This document shows positions 24,383 to 33,186 of a DNA stretch of 40,175 bases, piece after piece. This DNA is from Caulobacteraceae bacterium. Lineage in GTDB: Bacteria > Pseudomonadota > Alphaproteobacteria > Caulobacterales > Caulobacteraceae. The notes beneath the pieces were generated by a model. That model was not told the DNA's origin. It did no database searches and saw only the letters and a list, made by a program, of their open reading frames with translations. Each line of letters begins with the position of its first letter. Position 1 is the stretch's first letter. Where the stretch lies: assembly GCA_003164925.1 (NCBI GenBank), contig PLRV01000032.1, positions 1 to 40,175 on the forward strand, read 5' to 3'. Position numbers and translations under genes: made by a program.

Positions 24383-24820
24383 ATGGCGGCTAAGCTTTCC
24401 AATAAGGCCGGCGGCAGATACGAACTGGGCCAGAACGCCGACATCAATGTGACGCCGTTCGTGGATGTCATGTTGGTGCTGCTGATCATTTTCATGGTGG
24501 CCGCGCCGCTGGCGACCGTCGCCATCAAGATCGACCTTCCGCCGGCTCAAGCGCCGAAGGATGTGAACAAGAAGCCGACCTTCCTGTCGGTGCGTCGCGG
24601 CGGCAATGTCTTTTTGATTGCGCCCGACCGGACCACGCAGACCCCGCTGGAAAGCCTTGCCGGTCAGCTCGGCGTTGCGCTGCCGGGCAATCCGGCCGAT
24701 CAGACGGTCCTTATCCGCGCCGATCGCGATGTGCGCTACAAGGAGTTCATGGCGGTGGTGAACCAGCTCCAGAAGGACGGCTATTATAAGATCGGCCTGA
24801 TCAGCGAAGATCTCAGCTAG
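24383..24820 (+). CDS. exbD: ExbD/TolR-type biopolymer transport protein, copy 2
   Basis: The 145-residue product is a close paralogue of the exbD at 22887. The stretch INVTPFVDVMLVLLIIFMVA, including D28, is identical, while the DNA differs at many third positions. The N-tail and the periplasmic domain differ (for example PADQTVLIRADRDVRYKEFMAVVNQL). GGAGGAG lies eight bases before the ATG. It is cut off from exbB-exbD-tonB by a terminator and tRNA-His, so it probably has its own promoter. It may form a mixed complex with ExbB or serve another client set, as paired ExbD proteins do in Xanthomonas. Confidence 0.93.
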   Translation: MAAKLSNKAGGRYELGQNADINVTPFVDVMLVLLIIFMVAAPLATVAIKIDLPPAQAPKDVNKKPTFLSVRRGGNVFLIAPDRTTQTPLESLAGQLGVALPGNPADQTVLIRADRDVRYKEFMAVVNQLQKDGYYKIGLISEDLS

Positions 24821-24846
24821 GCTTCTTAGACATTCAATCCGAGCGG

Positions 24847-24874
24847 AAGGGCCAGGCGTTTGCTTGGCCCTTTT
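24847..24874 (+). terminator. Rho-independent terminator after the second exbD
   Basis: AAGGGCCA (24847-24854) pairs with TGGCCCTT (24865-24872), the stem continues inward by three pairs including one G-T, and TTTT follows. It begins 27 bases after the stop codon. Confidence 0.85.
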
Positions 24875-25044
24875 GCGTTCCGCGCGCCGTTTGCCGCCTA
24901 AGGCGCCCGCTGCGATCACAACGACGTTTGAGCCTGCTCGGGAACCTCGCGTTAGTTGACAGTATTGTTGCAGTGCGAAATGCTCCGGTTGGAGCTTGCG
25001 CCTCGGCGAGGGGCAGGGTCAGCGAAGGGATGGGTGGCGAGCTC

Positions 25045-25305
25045 ATGACGGATGTTGTCATCAAATTTCCGGTCAAGGACGGCGAAGAGGCCGAACTGTT
25101 CGGCGATTACCTCAATCGATTCATCCAACACTCCTGCTCCATGGCCGAGCAGCAGGCGGCCGATAGCGATGCGCCTTACCTGATGGTCCGATCTGACCCG
25201 ATGCCCGATCTGGAAATGAAGGTCCTGATCTTTCAGGAAATAGCCGCGGCCGCCGCCTTCTCAGACGGATGGGCCGAGGCGCGGGTCGCGTTGAAGGCCG
25301 GCTGA
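25045..25305 (+). CDS. Small acidic hypothetical protein
   Basis: The product is about 86 residues and I do not recognise it. It begins MTDVVIKFPVKDGEEAELFGDYL, then a Q/S/A-rich stretch, and ends in an IAAAAAFSDGWAEARVAL helix. It is acidic and has no signal peptide or membrane segment. The ATG at 25045 is preferred; ATG at 25030 with AAGGG just before it is the alternative, and the frame extends to 24928 without support. It lies 50 bases before the FAD oxidoreductase gene on the same strand, so a shared transcript is likely. Confidence 0.6.
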   Translation: MTDVVIKFPVKDGEEAELFGDYLNRFIQHSCSMAEQQAADSDAPYLMVRSDPMPDLEMKVLIFQEIAAAAAFSDGWAEARVALKAG

Positions 25306-25354
25306 GTCTTTCGGACCGCTCGACAGGCGGACGTCCGGAGGCTAACCGGAGGGC

Positions 25355-26407
25355 ATGAACGATCTTCAGGGGCTGAGAGTCCTTGTGGCAGGGGCGGGCG
25401 CTGTCGGCTCTGTGACCGCCCTGACTTTGCTGCGATGCGGCGCAAGTGTGCATCTAGCCGATCGGGCGTCGCGCGGCGATAATGCCTCAGGCGTCGCCGC
25501 GGGCATGTTGGCGCCGGCGTTCGAGGCCTTGCTGGATCCGGTCAGCGCTGAGCACTTCCCTATTTTAGCCGCCGCCCGCATGGGCTGGGCGGATTTGGCG
25601 GACAGCCTCCCGGCAGGCCAGACGCTGATAGACCGCTCAGGCGCGCTGTATTTCGCAAAGGATGACGCGGATTTGCGACGGCGCGCCGAGCGACTGGCCG
25701 CCTTCGATCCGTCCAGCGAGATTCTCGGAGCCGCGCAGGCCCAGGCGCTGTCCGCCGGCCTGCGCGCCCCAGGGCCGGGCCTGTTTTCCGCCCTGGACTG
25801 GCGGCTCGAACCGGGCGCGACGCTAGCGGCCTTGCACAAGGCCTTCCTGCAGGAGGGCGGGGCGTTTCTGGCCCAGGCGGTCGACCGTCAATGGCGCAAC
25901 GGCGCCGACGTGCTCGTGTTGGCGACGGGCGCGGACGCCATGCCCGTCGAGCTGCCTGAGAGCGGGCTGTTGACCCCCATCAAGGGCCACATTCTTCGCT
26001 TTGAGAAGGCTGGTCCCGGGCGCGGTCCCGTGGTGCGGGCGCCGGGCGTGTATGTGGCGCCGGTCAGCGGCGGCGCGGCGGTGGGCGCTACCATGCAAGC
26101 CGGGCGATCGGACCGCGAAATAGAAGCCGGCGCCGTGGCCGAGCTCAGGGAAGCGGGGGCTCAGCTGTTTCCGCAACTCATCGGGTCATCGCGCCCTCAA
26201 GTCGGGATTAGGGCGGCTACGCCCGACGGGCTGCCTCTGGCGGGGCCTAGCGGCGGCGATGCTCGGATATTTTTGGCTGCGGGCGCGCGCCGCAACGGCT
26301 GGCTCCTGGCTCCCGCTATCGCGGATGTCATCGCGGCCCGGTTGCGTGGATTGGAGAGTGGCGCATTCGGGGCGGCTTTCGACCCCGGCAGGTTTGCAAT
26401 CCGTTAA
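25355..26407 (+). CDS. FAD-dependent oxidoreductase, glycine oxidase/DAAO-like
   Basis: The 350-residue protein starts with a Rossmann fold (VLVAGAGAVGSVTALTL, glycines about 12-18), then ADRASRGDNASGVAAGMLAP, a family block near the isoalloxazine ring. The C-terminal part has VGIRAATPDGLPLAGPS and LAAGARRNGWLLAPAIA, typical of the DadA/ThiO/D-amino-acid oxidase group. ThiO oxidises glycine to iminoglycine for thiamine thiazole synthesis. The sequence is most like that group, but there is no thi gene within 15 kb, so the substrate amine is uncertain. The small acidic gene precedes it; its stop is followed by the SLT gene after 41 bases. Confidence 0.82.
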   Translation: MNDLQGLRVLVAGAGAVGSVTALTLLRCGASVHLADRASRGDNASGVAAGMLAPAFEALLDPVSAEHFPILAAARMGWADLADSLPAGQTLIDRSGALYFAKDDADLRRRAERLAAFDPSSEILGAAQAQALSAGLRAPGPGLFSALDWRLEPGATLAALHKAFLQEGGAFLAQAVDRQWRNGADVLVLATGADAMPVELPESGLLTPIKGHILRFEKAGPGRGPVVRAPGVYVAPVSGGAAVGATMQAGRSDREIEAGAVAELREAGAQLFPQLIGSSRPQVGIRAATPDGLPLAGPSGGDARIFLAAGARRNGWLLAPAIADVIAARLRGLESGAFGAAFDPGRFAIR

Positions 26408-26448
26408 CCTTAAAGGCTCTGTTAACCATAACCGGCCAGCTTCGGGCC

Positions 26449-27288
26449 ATGCCGGTCGAGTCCATCCGAGAAGCCGTCAGCACCGCCATCGAGCGAGCAT
26501 CGAAGGCCACAGGCGTGGACTTCAGCTTCCTGCTGCGCACCGCCAAGCGGGAAAGCGGTTACAATGCCGGCGCCAAAGCCCAGAACTCCTCGGCCGGCGG
26601 CCTGTTCCAGTTCGTGGATCAGACCTGGATGGGGACGCTCAAGAAGCATGGGGCTAAATACGGCTACGCCCGTTACGCAGATCTCATCCAACAGTCCGCG
26701 GACGGCCACTACGAGGTCAACGGCGCCGAGGCGCGCAAGGTGGTCATGGACCTCAAACTCGATCCCCGCGCCGCCTCGCTCATGGCCGGGGAACTGACGT
26801 CCGATCACGCATCCTACCTGCGCGGACGCGTTGGCCGCGAGCCGACGGGGGGCGAGCTCTACGCCGCGCATTTTCTGGGTCCCAAGGGGTCGGCCCAGCT
26901 CATAGAAGCCTACCAGTCGCGTCCGCGCGCATCCGCGGCGGGCCTGTTTCCGGACGCGGCCGAGGCCAATCCCTCGATTTTCTATCACCAGGGTCGCGCC
27001 CTGTCGGTGGCCGAGGTCTATTCCAACCTCACCGGCGGCGGGAGCGAGAGCGCCGCGCCCGTGACGCAGAATTCCGAGACCAGCGGCGCCTTTGTTCAGT
27101 ACGCCACGGCGCGACGAGCAGAACGCGTCGCGCAGGAGCGGGAATTGACCGACTTGATCCTGCGCGGTCCGCAAAGTCCGGGCGATAGCGCGTCTGGCCT
27201 AACCAACTCCTTGTTCTCCAGCGAGATGCTCAGGGTCTTGTCCGAAGCCAACCAGTCCACGTCCAACCCGTCCTCGCCGAGGGGCTAA
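26449..27288 (+). CDS. Lytic transglycosylase SLT-domain protein
   Basis: The 279-residue protein carries a soluble lytic transglycosylase domain at about 14-160. RTAKRESGYNAGAKA holds the catalytic glutamate E35, and SSAGGLFQFVDQTWMG is the GLFQF motif. AAHFLGPKGSAQLIEAY completes the lysozyme-like fold. There is no signal peptide, so export would need a flagellar or other route, or it may act at lysis. The C-terminal third is low-complexity and serine-rich. An A/T-rich stretch TTAACCTTAAAGG...TTAACC lies just upstream. The product may cut peptidoglycan for cell-envelope appendages; no flagellar gene is seen nearby. Confidence 0.85.
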   Translation: MPVESIREAVSTAIERASKATGVDFSFLLRTAKRESGYNAGAKAQNSSAGGLFQFVDQTWMGTLKKHGAKYGYARYADLIQQSADGHYEVNGAEARKVVMDLKLDPRAASLMAGELTSDHASYLRGRVGREPTGGELYAAHFLGPKGSAQLIEAYQSRPRASAAGLFPDAAEANPSIFYHQGRALSVAEVYSNLTGGGSESAAPVTQNSETSGAFVQYATARRAERVAQERELTDLILRGPQSPGDSASGLTNSLFSSEMLRVLSEANQSTSNPSSPRG

Positions 27289-27314
27289 TCCCCTCCAAGA
27301 GGCCTGACAGCAAT

Positions 27315-29126
27315 CTAGGCGGCGGCGTCTTTCACCACCGCGACGCGCGCGCGCTGGGCCCCCCTGGCGTTGGCCGCGGACTCCAGGGCGCGGGCGACGA
27401 CCGATACGGACACGGGTATGCGCAGCACCTCGTCCGCGCCCGCCTGCGTGCAGGCCTGGGCATCGCCGCAGCTGCCGTCGATGATCGCCACGATTGGCAT
27501 ACCGGCCGCCGCGTCCGTGGCCTCTCTCAGGGTTCGGATCACGCCGGCGCCATTCATGTTCGGCGTGCGCCCGTCGATCATCAGCAGGTCGAACGCGCAG
27601 ACCTTGGCCAGATCGAGCGCGCGTTGGCCATCGGAGGCCAGCGCCACCTGGTGGCCAAGTTGTTCGAGAACCGAACGCAGCATGGCGGCGTTCAAGGCGT
27701 CGCCTTCGGCGACCAGCACCCGCAGACCGCGCCCGGCTTGGGCCTCCTCGGGCTCTGGTTCGGGCGCAAGGTGGCCTTTCGGGTCGAAGGGAAGCTCCAG
27801 CCAGAATCGGCTGCCGACCCCTTGCGCGCTGTCGGCGCAGACCTGCCCGCCCATCATGCGGGCCAGGTCGCGCGACAGGGATAGGCCCAGGCCCGCTCCG
27901 GAAACGCCCATGCTGGTGCGGTCGACCCGGCGGAACGGCGCAAAGGCTTGGGACAGCTCTTCGGGGTTGAGGCCCGGCCCGGTGTCGGCCACTTCGATCC
28001 GAAGCCGATCTTGCCCCTGCATTTGCACGCGCAGCTCGATACGCCCGCGCACCGTGTATTTCACGGCGTTGGAGATCAGGTTTGTCAGGATCTGGCGCAC
28101 CCGCACGGGATCGGCCGTTGCGGCCCCGGCGGCGGTCTCCAGCTCTTTGTCCACATGGACCGTTAGCTCAAGGCTTTTGGACGCCGCCTCCGGTCGCGCC
28201 AGCAGGGCGAGGGAGCGAGCTAGGCGGCAAACGTCGAACGGGCGGGAATTCACGGCCAGCCGGCCGCATTGGGCGTTCTCGGAATCCAGGGTGGCGTTGA
28301 GCACGCTCAGCAGGTCGTTGGAGGCGATCAGCGCCGCGGACATCTGCTCGCGCGAGGGCGCCGCGCGGCCCAGCCCCCCAGTGGCGGCCGCCAGCACGTG
28401 ATTGACGCCGTTCAGGCCGTTGCGGATTTCATGGGACAGGGTGGCCAGAATGTCCGACTTGGAACGCGCCAGTTGTTCGGCTTCCGCCAGCGCCCGCGCG
28501 CGTTCTTCAACCAGACGCTCGCGCTCGGCGGCCATCAGGAATTGTCGCCGCAGCATTCTGTTCATGATCAGGCAGAGCGCCATGGCCAGGGCTATGCCGC
28601 CCCAGGCCGCGGCGCCTGCGCCACGGGTGGCGGGGTCCATGTAAAGACCGATCAGCGGTGGGGCCGAGGCCACTGGAGCCACGATCAGCAGAGTGGCCAG
28701 CGAAGGGCAAGTGAAGAACATGCACACCACCGCTGCGCCCGTGGCCAGTAGCAGCAACGGCTCGCGCGCTTGGCCAGCCCCCAGCGCGAAGGCGGCCAGT
28801 TGCGCGATTGCGACGGCCCATAAGAGTCCGCCGACGATGTGCAGGCGGGTGCGCGCGGCCAGATCTACAGCCAGATCGGGGCGTCGGCGCAGCCACGCAA
28901 GCGTGAAATAGAAAGCCATCCAATTGACCGAGAATTGCAATAATAAAACCGAAATCCAAATCGCGTTCTTAGTAACTGCCGCTTGCCAAACAAATATAGG
29001 CAGGCTGAAACTGAAGAACGCGAGGGTATATGGCAGCAGCGATGACTGGGCATCCAGCGCCATCAGCTCGACCTTCTCGCGATCGGTGATCGATGTATCG
29101 TCTGGAAGGGCGGCGGTGGCGATCAT
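27315..29126 (-). CDS. Membrane hybrid histidine kinase with degenerate receiver
   Basis: The 603-residue protein has about six membrane helices in residues 30-190 without a large sensor domain. A coiled-coil follows (about 196-222), then HisKA with H232 in LATLSHEIRNGLNG, where the usual proline is missing. The ATPase domain has the N box NLISNAVKYT, DTGPGL and GAGLGLSLS (about 330-446). The receiver (about 468-590) keeps the phospho-acceptor D518 (LMIDGR). However, the acidic pair reads E474-G475-D476 with a G where D/E is usual, the T switch is I549 and the lysine is R569. GGGGAG lies six bases before the ATG. It is divergent from a DUF2336 gene and 1.4 kb from an Hpt gene. Confidence 0.9.
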   Translation of the reverse strand: MIATAALPDDTSITDREKVELMALDAQSSLLPYTLAFFSFSLPIFVWQAAVTKNAIWISVLLLQFSVNWMAFYFTLAWLRRRPDLAVDLAARTRLHIVGGLLWAVAIAQLAAFALGAGQAREPLLLLATGAAVVCMFFTCPSLATLLIVAPVASAPPLIGLYMDPATRGAGAAAWGGIALAMALCLIMNRMLRRQFLMAAERERLVEERARALAEAEQLARSKSDILATLSHEIRNGLNGVNHVLAAATGGLGRAAPSREQMSAALIASNDLLSVLNATLDSENAQCGRLAVNSRPFDVCRLARSLALLARPEAASKSLELTVHVDKELETAAGAATADPVRVRQILTNLISNAVKYTVRGRIELRVQMQGQDRLRIEVADTGPGLNPEELSQAFAPFRRVDRTSMGVSGAGLGLSLSRDLARMMGGQVCADSAQGVGSRFWLELPFDPKGHLAPEPEPEEAQAGRGLRVLVAEGDALNAAMLRSVLEQLGHQVALASDGQRALDLAKVCAFDLLMIDGRTPNMNGAGVIRTLREATDAAAGMPIVAIIDGSCGDAQACTQAGADEVLRIPVSVSVVARALESAANARGAQRARVAVVKDAAA

Positions 29127-29290
29127 GGCAAGCTCCCCATCATGCTCACATTAAACGCGACCTCTTGTCGCAACGTTACTCAACCCGGTTAATGGGGGGG
29201 CAGGAATGCCGAGCGGGTCTTAAGCTTAACCCGGCGTTGACGATGTTGGCGGCAAACTCGCGCGCATACGGCGTTTCAGGGGATGTTTCG

Positions 29291-30451
29291 ATGTCGATTG
29301 CGCATGCCGCGCTGACCGACGATGACCTGCACACCCTGGTCAAGGGCCAAGCGGCCGACGAACGGGCGATCGCGGCGCACAAGCTGTGCCGCGCTATCGA
29401 TCGGGAAGCGCTATCGGCCGACGAACTGGCCCACGCCCAGGAAATTCTGCGCGTGATGGCGCGCGACGCCACCGATCTTGTACGCCGCGCCTTAGCCGTC
29501 ACGTTGAAAAGCTCTCCCTTGCTGCCGCGCGATGTGGCCCTGCGGCTCGCGCGCGACATCGACAGCATCGCCGCTCCGGTCCTCAACTTTTCGCCGGCTT
29601 TCACCGACGAGGACCTGGTCGAAATCGCCCGGCGCGGCGGACCGGTCCGCCAGGTGGCCATAGCCCGGCGCCCGGTCCTGAACGAGACGGTGGCCAGCGC
29701 GCTCGTAGACGTCGGTTGCGAAGAGGCGGTGCGCCTAGTTTGCTCTAACGACAACGCCGATCTGAACGCCAGATCCCTGCGCCGCGCCATCGACCGGTTC
29801 GAAGAGTCCGAGGATGTTCTGGGCGCTATCGCCTTGCGCAAAGCGCTGCCCATGGCGGTGACCGAAAAGCTGATCCATCTGGTGTCCGAGGGCGTCAAGC
29901 AGCACCTGATCGATCACCACGAGATCCCGCCCGATATAGCGGTTCAGATCGCCGCCGGCGGCTCAGAGCGGGCCACGCTCGATCTGGTGGATCAGGCCGC
30001 CAAGGCCCAGGACCTTGGCCTATTCGTCAGCCATCTGAGCCGTAGTGGGCGCTTGTCGCCGTCTTTGCTTCTGCGCGCCGTGGCCCAGGGCCACATGGCT
30101 TTTTTCGAGTGGGGAATCGCGGAGTTGGCGGGGGTGCCCCATAATCGCACATGGTTGATGATCCACGACGCCGGTCCCTTGGGTCTGAAGGCGATATACG
30201 AGCGGGCCGGGCTGCCGCCGCGGCTGTTCCCGGCGTTTCGCGCCGGCGTGAACACCTACCATGCGATGACGCTGGATGGCGGGCCGCGCGACCGCGAACG
30301 CTTCCAAGAGCGCATGCTGCAGCGGTTTCTCACCCTGCCGCAGACTGCGGCCAAGGATGACATCGACTATCTGTTGGACAAGATGGACCGGATCGCGGTC
30401 GCCAGGATAACCCGCGCCAGGGCAAACGAGACACGCGCAGGCTCCTGCTGA
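29291..30451 (+). CDS. DUF2336 protein, copy 1
   Basis: The 386-residue protein matches DUF2336, made of HEAT-like helical repeats. Examples are ALVDVGCEEAVRLVCSNDNA, SEDVLGAIALRKALP and VAVQIAAGGSERATLDLV-like units of about 35 residues. It lacks membrane segments. DUF2336 proteins are known mainly from Caulobacter, Rhizobium and relatives and have no assigned role. The ATG at 29291 lies eight bases after GGGGA and matches the start of the repeats; the frame extends to 29093. It is divergent from the hybrid kinase gene (gap 164 bases). A second DUF2336 gene lies at 31980-33173. Confidence 0.82.
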   Translation: MSIAHAALTDDDLHTLVKGQAADERAIAAHKLCRAIDREALSADELAHAQEILRVMARDATDLVRRALAVTLKSSPLLPRDVALRLARDIDSIAAPVLNFSPAFTDEDLVEIARRGGPVRQVAIARRPVLNETVASALVDVGCEEAVRLVCSNDNADLNARSLRRAIDRFEESEDVLGAIALRKALPMAVTEKLIHLVSEGVKQHLIDHHEIPPDIAVQIAAGGSERATLDLVDQAAKAQDLGLFVSHLSRSGRLSPSLLLRAVAQGHMAFFEWGIAELAGVPHNRTWLMIHDAGPLGLKAIYERAGLPPRLFPAFRAGVNTYHAMTLDGGPRDRERFQERMLQRFLTLPQTAAKDDIDYLLDKMDRIAVARITRARANETRAGSC

Positions 30452-30472
30452 GCGCCCGACAAGGCGCGATCA

Positions 30473-30533
30473 GAGCCGGATGACTTCTCTCGAAGTCTGA
30501 ATCCGGCTCTACATATTTGAATCTAGAGCACGA
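30473..30533 (+). repeat. Interspersed palindromic repeat, best-preserved copy
   Basis: GAGCCGGAT GACTTC, a TCTC loop, GAAGTC, TGA, then ATCCGGCTC form a nearly perfect 15-bp hairpin with a three-base bulge (30473-30509). The tail CTACATATTTGAATCTAGAG and ACGAT follows. It lies between the DUF2336 gene and the hpt stop codon, which partly shares the end of the element. Confidence 0.9.
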
Positions 30534-30538
30534 TGGGT

Positions 30539-31009
30539 CTAGGCGAAGTGGTCGCGGACCTGCGTTTCGAGCGCTTCGGCCAGGGCGTTTCCGATCGGGT
30601 TGGAGTCGTCACGGATGTTGTCGCGCACCGCCGCCTTGATGGCGTTGATGTGGGCGTCCACCAGGTAAAGCGGAGCCTTAAGGCGCTTTTCCTCGCCGTC
30701 CAGCAGCTTGCATAGAGAGGCGGAGATGCGTGTGATGATGGGGTATTCATAGGTGCTGCCAAGACCTTTGAGGTCATGGGCGCGAAAATAGAGCTTCTCG
30801 CCCGCCGCAGCGGCTATGCCTTTGGCGTCTACCTCGGCGCGGGCGGACTCCAGCTTGGCGATCTCATCGTTCAGCCATTGGGAGAACTGGCCCGCGAGCG
30901 ATTTGAGGGCGGCTTCGGCCCTGGCCAGAACGCCAGGATCGATACCGCCGGCCCTGGCCTGCAGTGGGTTCGCCTGTGGCGGAGCCTGGGCGCGCATATC
31001 CTGGTTCAC
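30539..31009 (-). CDS. Histidine phosphotransfer (Hpt) protein
   Basis: The 156-residue protein is a stand-alone Hpt domain. The phospho-acceptor is H78 in FRAHDLKGLGSTYEYP, on a four-helix bundle from about 25 to 140. Such proteins move phosphate between a hybrid kinase receiver and a response regulator. The GTG start at 31009 is set by GGGAGG five bases before it. The stop codon (30539-30541) lies at the end of the palindromic repeat. A 12-bp perfect palindrome sits at the promoter (31031-31042). The nearest kinase is the hybrid at 27315-29126, but no phosphate route can be proven. Confidence 0.9.
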   Translation of the reverse strand: MNQDMRAQAPPQANPLQARAGGIDPGVLARAEAALKSLAGQFSQWLNDEIAKLESARAEVDAKGIAAAAGEKLYFRAHDLKGLGSTYEYPIITRISASLCKLLDGEEKRLKAPLYLVDAHINAIKAAVRDNIRDDSNPIGNALAEALETQVRDHFA

Positions 31010-31030
31010 TAACGCCTCCCATTCTTTGAC

Positions 31031-31045
31031 AATTGCGCAATTCTA
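31031..31045 (-). promoter_or_regulatory. Palindromic operator overlapping the hpt -10
   Basis: AATTGCGCAATT (31031-31042) is a perfect 12-base palindrome. It overlaps a -10-like TAGAAT (31040-31045 on the minus strand), 22 bases before the hpt start and next to its GGGAGG site. A repressor bound here would block transcription. The -35 is weak. Confidence 0.45.
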
Positions 31046-31171
31046 GCCGCGCATCTTTTAACAACTCCTTCGCGTAGAATTAGATAGGTCTGGACGATAT
31101 CGCCTGAACGCTGAATCGCGCCCTAGATTAAAAAATCCGGGGCCAGGCTTCAGTGATGGAGCCGTCATGCT

Positions 31172-31948
31172 TTAAACGGCGAACTGCTCGGCTATGATCC
31201 GCTCTTCCAGGTTCCGGCCGGCGTCAAATAGGATGACGAGCGGCTTTTCCCTGTTTTCGGATACGAGAACCTTGGCCACGTCGCGGACTTCGACGTTGTC
31301 CGCCACCGCGCTGACCGGGCGTTTATCGGATTCGAGAACCTCAAAGGTAATTTGGGCGGTGTGGCGCACCAGGGCGCCGCGCCACCGGCGTGGGCGGAAG
31401 GCGCTGATGGGGGTCAGGGCAAGCACCCGTCCATCGAGCGGTATGATCGGCCCATGAGCCGATAGGTTGTACGCGGTCGAGCCGGCCGGGGTGGCCAAGA
31501 GGGCCCCGTCGCAGACCAACTCCTGCATACGCGGCTTGCCATCGATAAGAATGCGCAGCTTGGCCGTCTGGTGGGTCTGGCGCAACAGGGACACTTCGTT
31601 GATCGCCAGGGCCTCGACTGCCCGCCCGTCGCGGCACAGAGCCCGCATGGTCAAGGGATAGATTACCGTTCGTTCCGCCGCGCCGATCCGCGCCGGAAGA
31701 TCATCCTCGTTGAAATCGTTCATCAGAAAGCCGACCGTACCCAAGTTCATGCCGTAGATCGGCTTGCCCTGGGGCAGATTGCGCCTGAGCACTTCAAGCA
31801 TGAATCCGTCGCCGCCGAGGGCGACCAGCACGTCGGCGCGGCTTTCCTGGCAAGCGCCGTAACGTTCGGCCAGCCGGACGCACGCCTCCTGGGCGTCGGG
31901 CCGGTTGTCGGCAAGGAAGGCAAACTTTGGCGCGGTCAGTGTGCTCAT
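31172..31948 (-). CDS. nadK: NAD kinase
   Basis: NAD kinase phosphorylates NAD+ to NADP+. The 258-residue product shows [11 protein letters not shown] (GGDG at about 45-48), [30 protein letters not shown] and the SAHGPIIP block that bind NAD and ATP. The ATG at 31948 gives a normal length; the open frame to 32026 overlaps the upstream DUF2336 gene and was not used. The ribosome site is weak. It follows the DUF2336 gene by 31 bases on the same strand and lies 162 bases before hpt. Confidence 0.95.
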   Translation of the reverse strand: MSTLTAPKFAFLADNRPDAQEACVRLAERYGACQESRADVLVALGGDGFMLEVLRRNLPQGKPIYGMNLGTVGFLMNDFNEDDLPARIGAAERTVIYPLTMRALCRDGRAVEALAINEVSLLRQTHQTAKLRILIDGKPRMQELVCDGALLATPAGSTAYNLSAHGPIIPLDGRVLALTPISAFRPRRWRGALVRHTAQITFEVLESDKRPVSAVADNVEVRDVAKVLVSENREKPLVILFDAGRNLEERIIAEQFAV

Positions 31949-31979
31949 GGCCGTCAACAAGCGCGCACGCCGCCCGATG

Positions 31980-33173
31980 TCAAATAACGGCGAGGGTCCG
32001 ACGAAAATTGTCCGCCGCCGATTCAACCGGCAAGTCCGTAAAGATCTGCAGGGCGCGCGCCGTGCCGTTGGCCCCTTCGGCGGGCCGTCCGCCGTTCAGT
32101 TCCCGCACCCGTTTCAGGACGGCGGCGAACACGCCCCGGTCCAGATCGGCCGCCATACAGGCCATAGCCAATAGCTCGGGTCGCTCGCTGGAAAGCGCGC
32201 GCTGGATGTCGGCCAAGCCCAAGCCGGCCAGGCGCGCCAAGGTCGCCTCGAACAGGCCAAGCTTGCCCTCGGCCAGACACCTCAGGAGGTAGCCAGGTTT
32301 CAACTGGCCGGCGCCGTCCAGTTTTTCGACTAGAATCAAGTTTGTCGCCTCGTGACCGGCGAACCGGTCGCTCGGACTGATCCGCGGAAGGAATTGAACC
32401 TTCGCTTCGATGACGGCGACGTCGATAGCCGCGGCGAGGGCGGTCTCGTCCAGTTGGAACCGCTGGACCAGGGACGCGCGCAGTGCATCGCCCACCCAAA
32501 CATAGAGCCTGGCGCCCAGCGCCTCGGTCAACTTCGGATGACGGCTGAGCGGCGCGCGCAGGGCCGGCAGGCGGCGCGCGGAATCCACCAGGCGGCTCAT
32601 GCCATCGGGCGCGATATGGGCTGTTTGGTTGTGCGCCAGGGCGGCCAGGGCCGGAGGCTCGTTGCGCGAGAGAATGGCCTCGACCACGGATTCGCTGATC
32701 GCCGGGCGACGGGCCACCTCGATCTGGTGTTCGAGCGTGGCTTCGACGATCAGGCGGATGAGATCGGCGTCCCCGAGCAAGGGGCTGGCGGCGATCACCG
32801 GACGGGCTATCTCGATCTCGTCCAACACGAGAATGTCCACCAAGCTCTTTGGCGCCCAGTCCACTCCGGCGATGCGCTCAGCCAATTGGCGGCGCACGTC
32901 GCGCTCCGTCTGGGACACGAGCGTCATGAACACCTGATCGATCAGGCTCTGGGCGCCCGCCCTCTGCGCGGGGTCCTGGCTGCCCCGTTCGCACAGGGCG
33001 ACCACCCCCATCAGCAGGCGCTCCCTGTCGGCGGGATCGCGACTCCTGGCCAGGGCAATGAGTTTATCCGATTGTTCCAGCAACAAGGCCCGCTCCGAGT
33101 CGCGCCATACATGGCAAGGCTCCGCTGGCCCTATGAATAGCTGATTAATCGGCTGTGCGTGGATTTTACGCAC
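31980..33173 (-). CDS. DUF2336 protein, copy 2
   Basis: The 397-residue protein is a second DUF2336 member of repeated helical units ([59 protein letters not shown]). It is clearly diverged from the copy at 29291 but has the same plan, including a late [20 protein letters not shown] matching LLRAVAQGHMAFFEWGIAEL there. The GTG at 33173 is the only start before the conserved part with a full frame, yet it is 13 bases from the divergent glpK start, so an internal start is possible. It is upstream of nadK in the same direction. Function is unknown. Confidence 0.8.
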   Translation of the reverse strand: MRKIHAQPINQLFIGPAEPCHVWRDSERALLLEQSDKLIALARSRDPADRERLLMGVVALCERGSQDPAQRAGAQSLIDQVFMTLVSQTERDVRRQLAERIAGVDWAPKSLVDILVLDEIEIARPVIAASPLLGDADLIRLIVEATLEHQIEVARRPAISESVVEAILSRNEPPALAALAHNQTAHIAPDGMSRLVDSARRLPALRAPLSRHPKLTEALGARLYVWVGDALRASLVQRFQLDETALAAAIDVAVIEAKVQFLPRISPSDRFAGHEATNLILVEKLDGAGQLKPGYLLRCLAEGKLGLFEATLARLAGLGLADIQRALSSERPELLAMACMAADLDRGVFAAVLKRVRELNGGRPAEGANGTARALQIFTDLPVESAADNFRRTLAVI

Positions 33174-33186
33174 GCGGGAGGCAACG

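Noticed and set aside
26404-26425. CtrA-type site before the SLT-domain gene
   Set aside because: The two TTAA halves (26410 and 26422) are separated by eight bases, not seven, so it does not fit the CtrA consensus.
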